DNA from: Stieleria neptunia
GTDB taxonomy: Bacteria; Planctomycetota; Planctomycetia; Pirellulales; Pirellulaceae
Assembly: GCF_007754155.1 (NCBI RefSeq)
Contig: NZ_CP037423.1
Location: 6,630,938 to 6,694,937 of the forward strand
Length of the DNA stretch: 64,000 bases
Direction: 5' to 3'
Below the pieces are notes generated by a model that saw only the letters and a program-made list of their open reading frames with translations, did no database searches and had not been told where the DNA came from. The first letter of the stretch is position 1, and each line of letters begins with the position of its first letter. The position numbers and the translations under genes were made by a program. Shown piece after piece: positions 63,438 to 64,000 of this stretch.

Positions 63438-64000
63438 GTGTCAAAACTGATCCGCGTCAACGACGAAGTCTTTACGATTCCGGACTTGTGTTCTGCTGAG
63501 GAATGCGATCACTGGATCGCGCACGGCGAGTCACTCGGGTACGAGCAGGCCACCGTGAATTCCGAGCGTGGGCCTCGGCGCATGCCCGACGTGCGCAACA
63601 ACGCCCGCGTGATTTTCGATGATCCAAAGCTGGCCGACCATCTCTGGCAGCGGATTGCGACGGACATCCCCTATTCGGCCAAAGGCCGCCAAGCGGTGGG
63701 GCTCAATGAGCGGCTGAGGTATTATCGGTACGATGTCGGTCAGAAATTTGATTGGCATGCCGACGGATGCGTCCGACTCGACGGCGGGGTGCAGAGTCTG
63801 CTCACCTTTCTGATTTATTTAAACGACGACTTTTCCGGTGGCGAAACTCGGTTCCGGCACGGCGTGAAGATCGAGCCCAAAAAAGGAATGGCGTTGCTGT
63901 TTTGCCATTGGCAAAAACACACCGGGAAGGAAGTGCTGCAAGGTCGCAAGTATGTGCTCCGATCGGACGTCATGTACAAGAAATCCGATCACGCCGAAGC
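63438..64000 (+). CDS. 2OG-Fe(II) oxygenase (prolyl 4-hydroxylase type), cut by the window edge
   Basis: The first 187 codons of a 2-oxoglutarate/Fe(II)-dependent dioxygenase. The GTG at 63438 has a gagagg ribosome-binding site at good spacing; GTG 63429 is an alternative. The iron ligands are the His and Asp in FDWHADG and the distal His in HWQKHTGKEVLQG; the 2-oxoglutarate Arg/Lys is probably in RKYVLRSDVMY. The frame GGETRFRHGVKIEPKKGMALL is typical of prolyl 4-hydroxylase-like enzymes. The gene remains open at base 64000 but should be nearly complete. It lies 41 bp after the carrier gene, possibly in the same transcript. Confidence 0.87.
   Translation, partial: MSKLIRVNDEVFTIPDLCSAEECDHWIAHGESLGYEQATVNSERGPRRMPDVRNNARVIFDDPKLADHLWQRIATDIPYSAKGRQAVGLNERLRYYRYDVGQKFDWHADGCVRLDGGVQSLLTFLIYLNDDFSGGETRFRHGVKIEPKKGMALLFCHWQKHTGKEVLQGRKYVLRSDVMYKKSDHAE

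Overview
The window looks like a chromosomal segment of a planctomycete of the Rhodopirellula/Pirellulaceae type. The evidence is lineage-associated protein families: a YTV-repeat cysteine-rich secreted protein, a giant surface protein with an N-terminal LEPR-XLL motif and C-terminal dockerin repeats, a tyrosine recombinase with planctomycete-style catalytic substitutions, a very large Ser/Thr kinase, and long intergenic spacers full of dispersed repeats. Sequence is GC-rich, operons are short, and strands alternate often. All assignments come from reading motifs by eye; no database search was run.

Layout. 1-955: 3' end of an RND efflux pump whose stop codon lies inside a 29-30 bp tandem repeat. 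1317-1388: tRNA-Gln(TTG). 1376-9878: an 8.5 kb integrative element in the 3' end of that tRNA, bounded by 16-bp direct repeats. It carries an integrase, a tightly overlapping replication-type module (TubC_N-like/zinc protein, DUF3987 protein, TOPRIM primase, small winged-helix-like protein, AlpA-type excisionase) and one 733-aa protein of unknown function. In the excised circle the integrase frame would run through the att core into a different 53-residue tail. 9951-12928: a complete IS66-family element (tnpA, tnpB, tnpC) with 8-bp target duplications, inserted in a dispersed repeat.

13-28 kb is a mixed housekeeping/accessory stretch: DUF421 membrane protein, secreted hypotheticals, a broken nucleotidyltransferase-like gene, an HExxH protein divergent from a truncated haemoglobin, a DcaP-like outer-membrane barrel, an LRR/HEAT lipoprotein overlapping an unknown gene, L-serine dehydratase, a small SAM methyltransferase and TsaD. 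28.8-32.2 kb is a str-like cluster: rpsL, rpsG, a terminator, then an EF-G with an atypical switch-I region. 32.7-40.6 kb: an UbiB/ABC1 kinase-like protein, a MoxR ATPase, a translationally coupled lipase / AAA ATPase / Ppx-GppA-HD operon, and the YTV protein.

40.7-63.4 kb is dominated by very large genes: a 2211-aa surface protein with three 255-residue repeats in exact register, a 1756-aa membrane-anchored kinase with a long helical C-terminal part, a TonB-dependent receptor, and a 1695-aa membrane protein combining a caspase-like domain that lacks the catalytic cysteine with a von Willebrand A domain. It ends with a small methyltransferase, an ATP/ADP-exchanger-like carrier and a 2OG-Fe(II) oxygenase cut by the window edge.

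At least six intergenic repeat families recur. Several run into coding sequence (RND pump, methyltransferase, nucleotidyltransferase fragment), so repeat insertion appears to have reshaped gene ends here.
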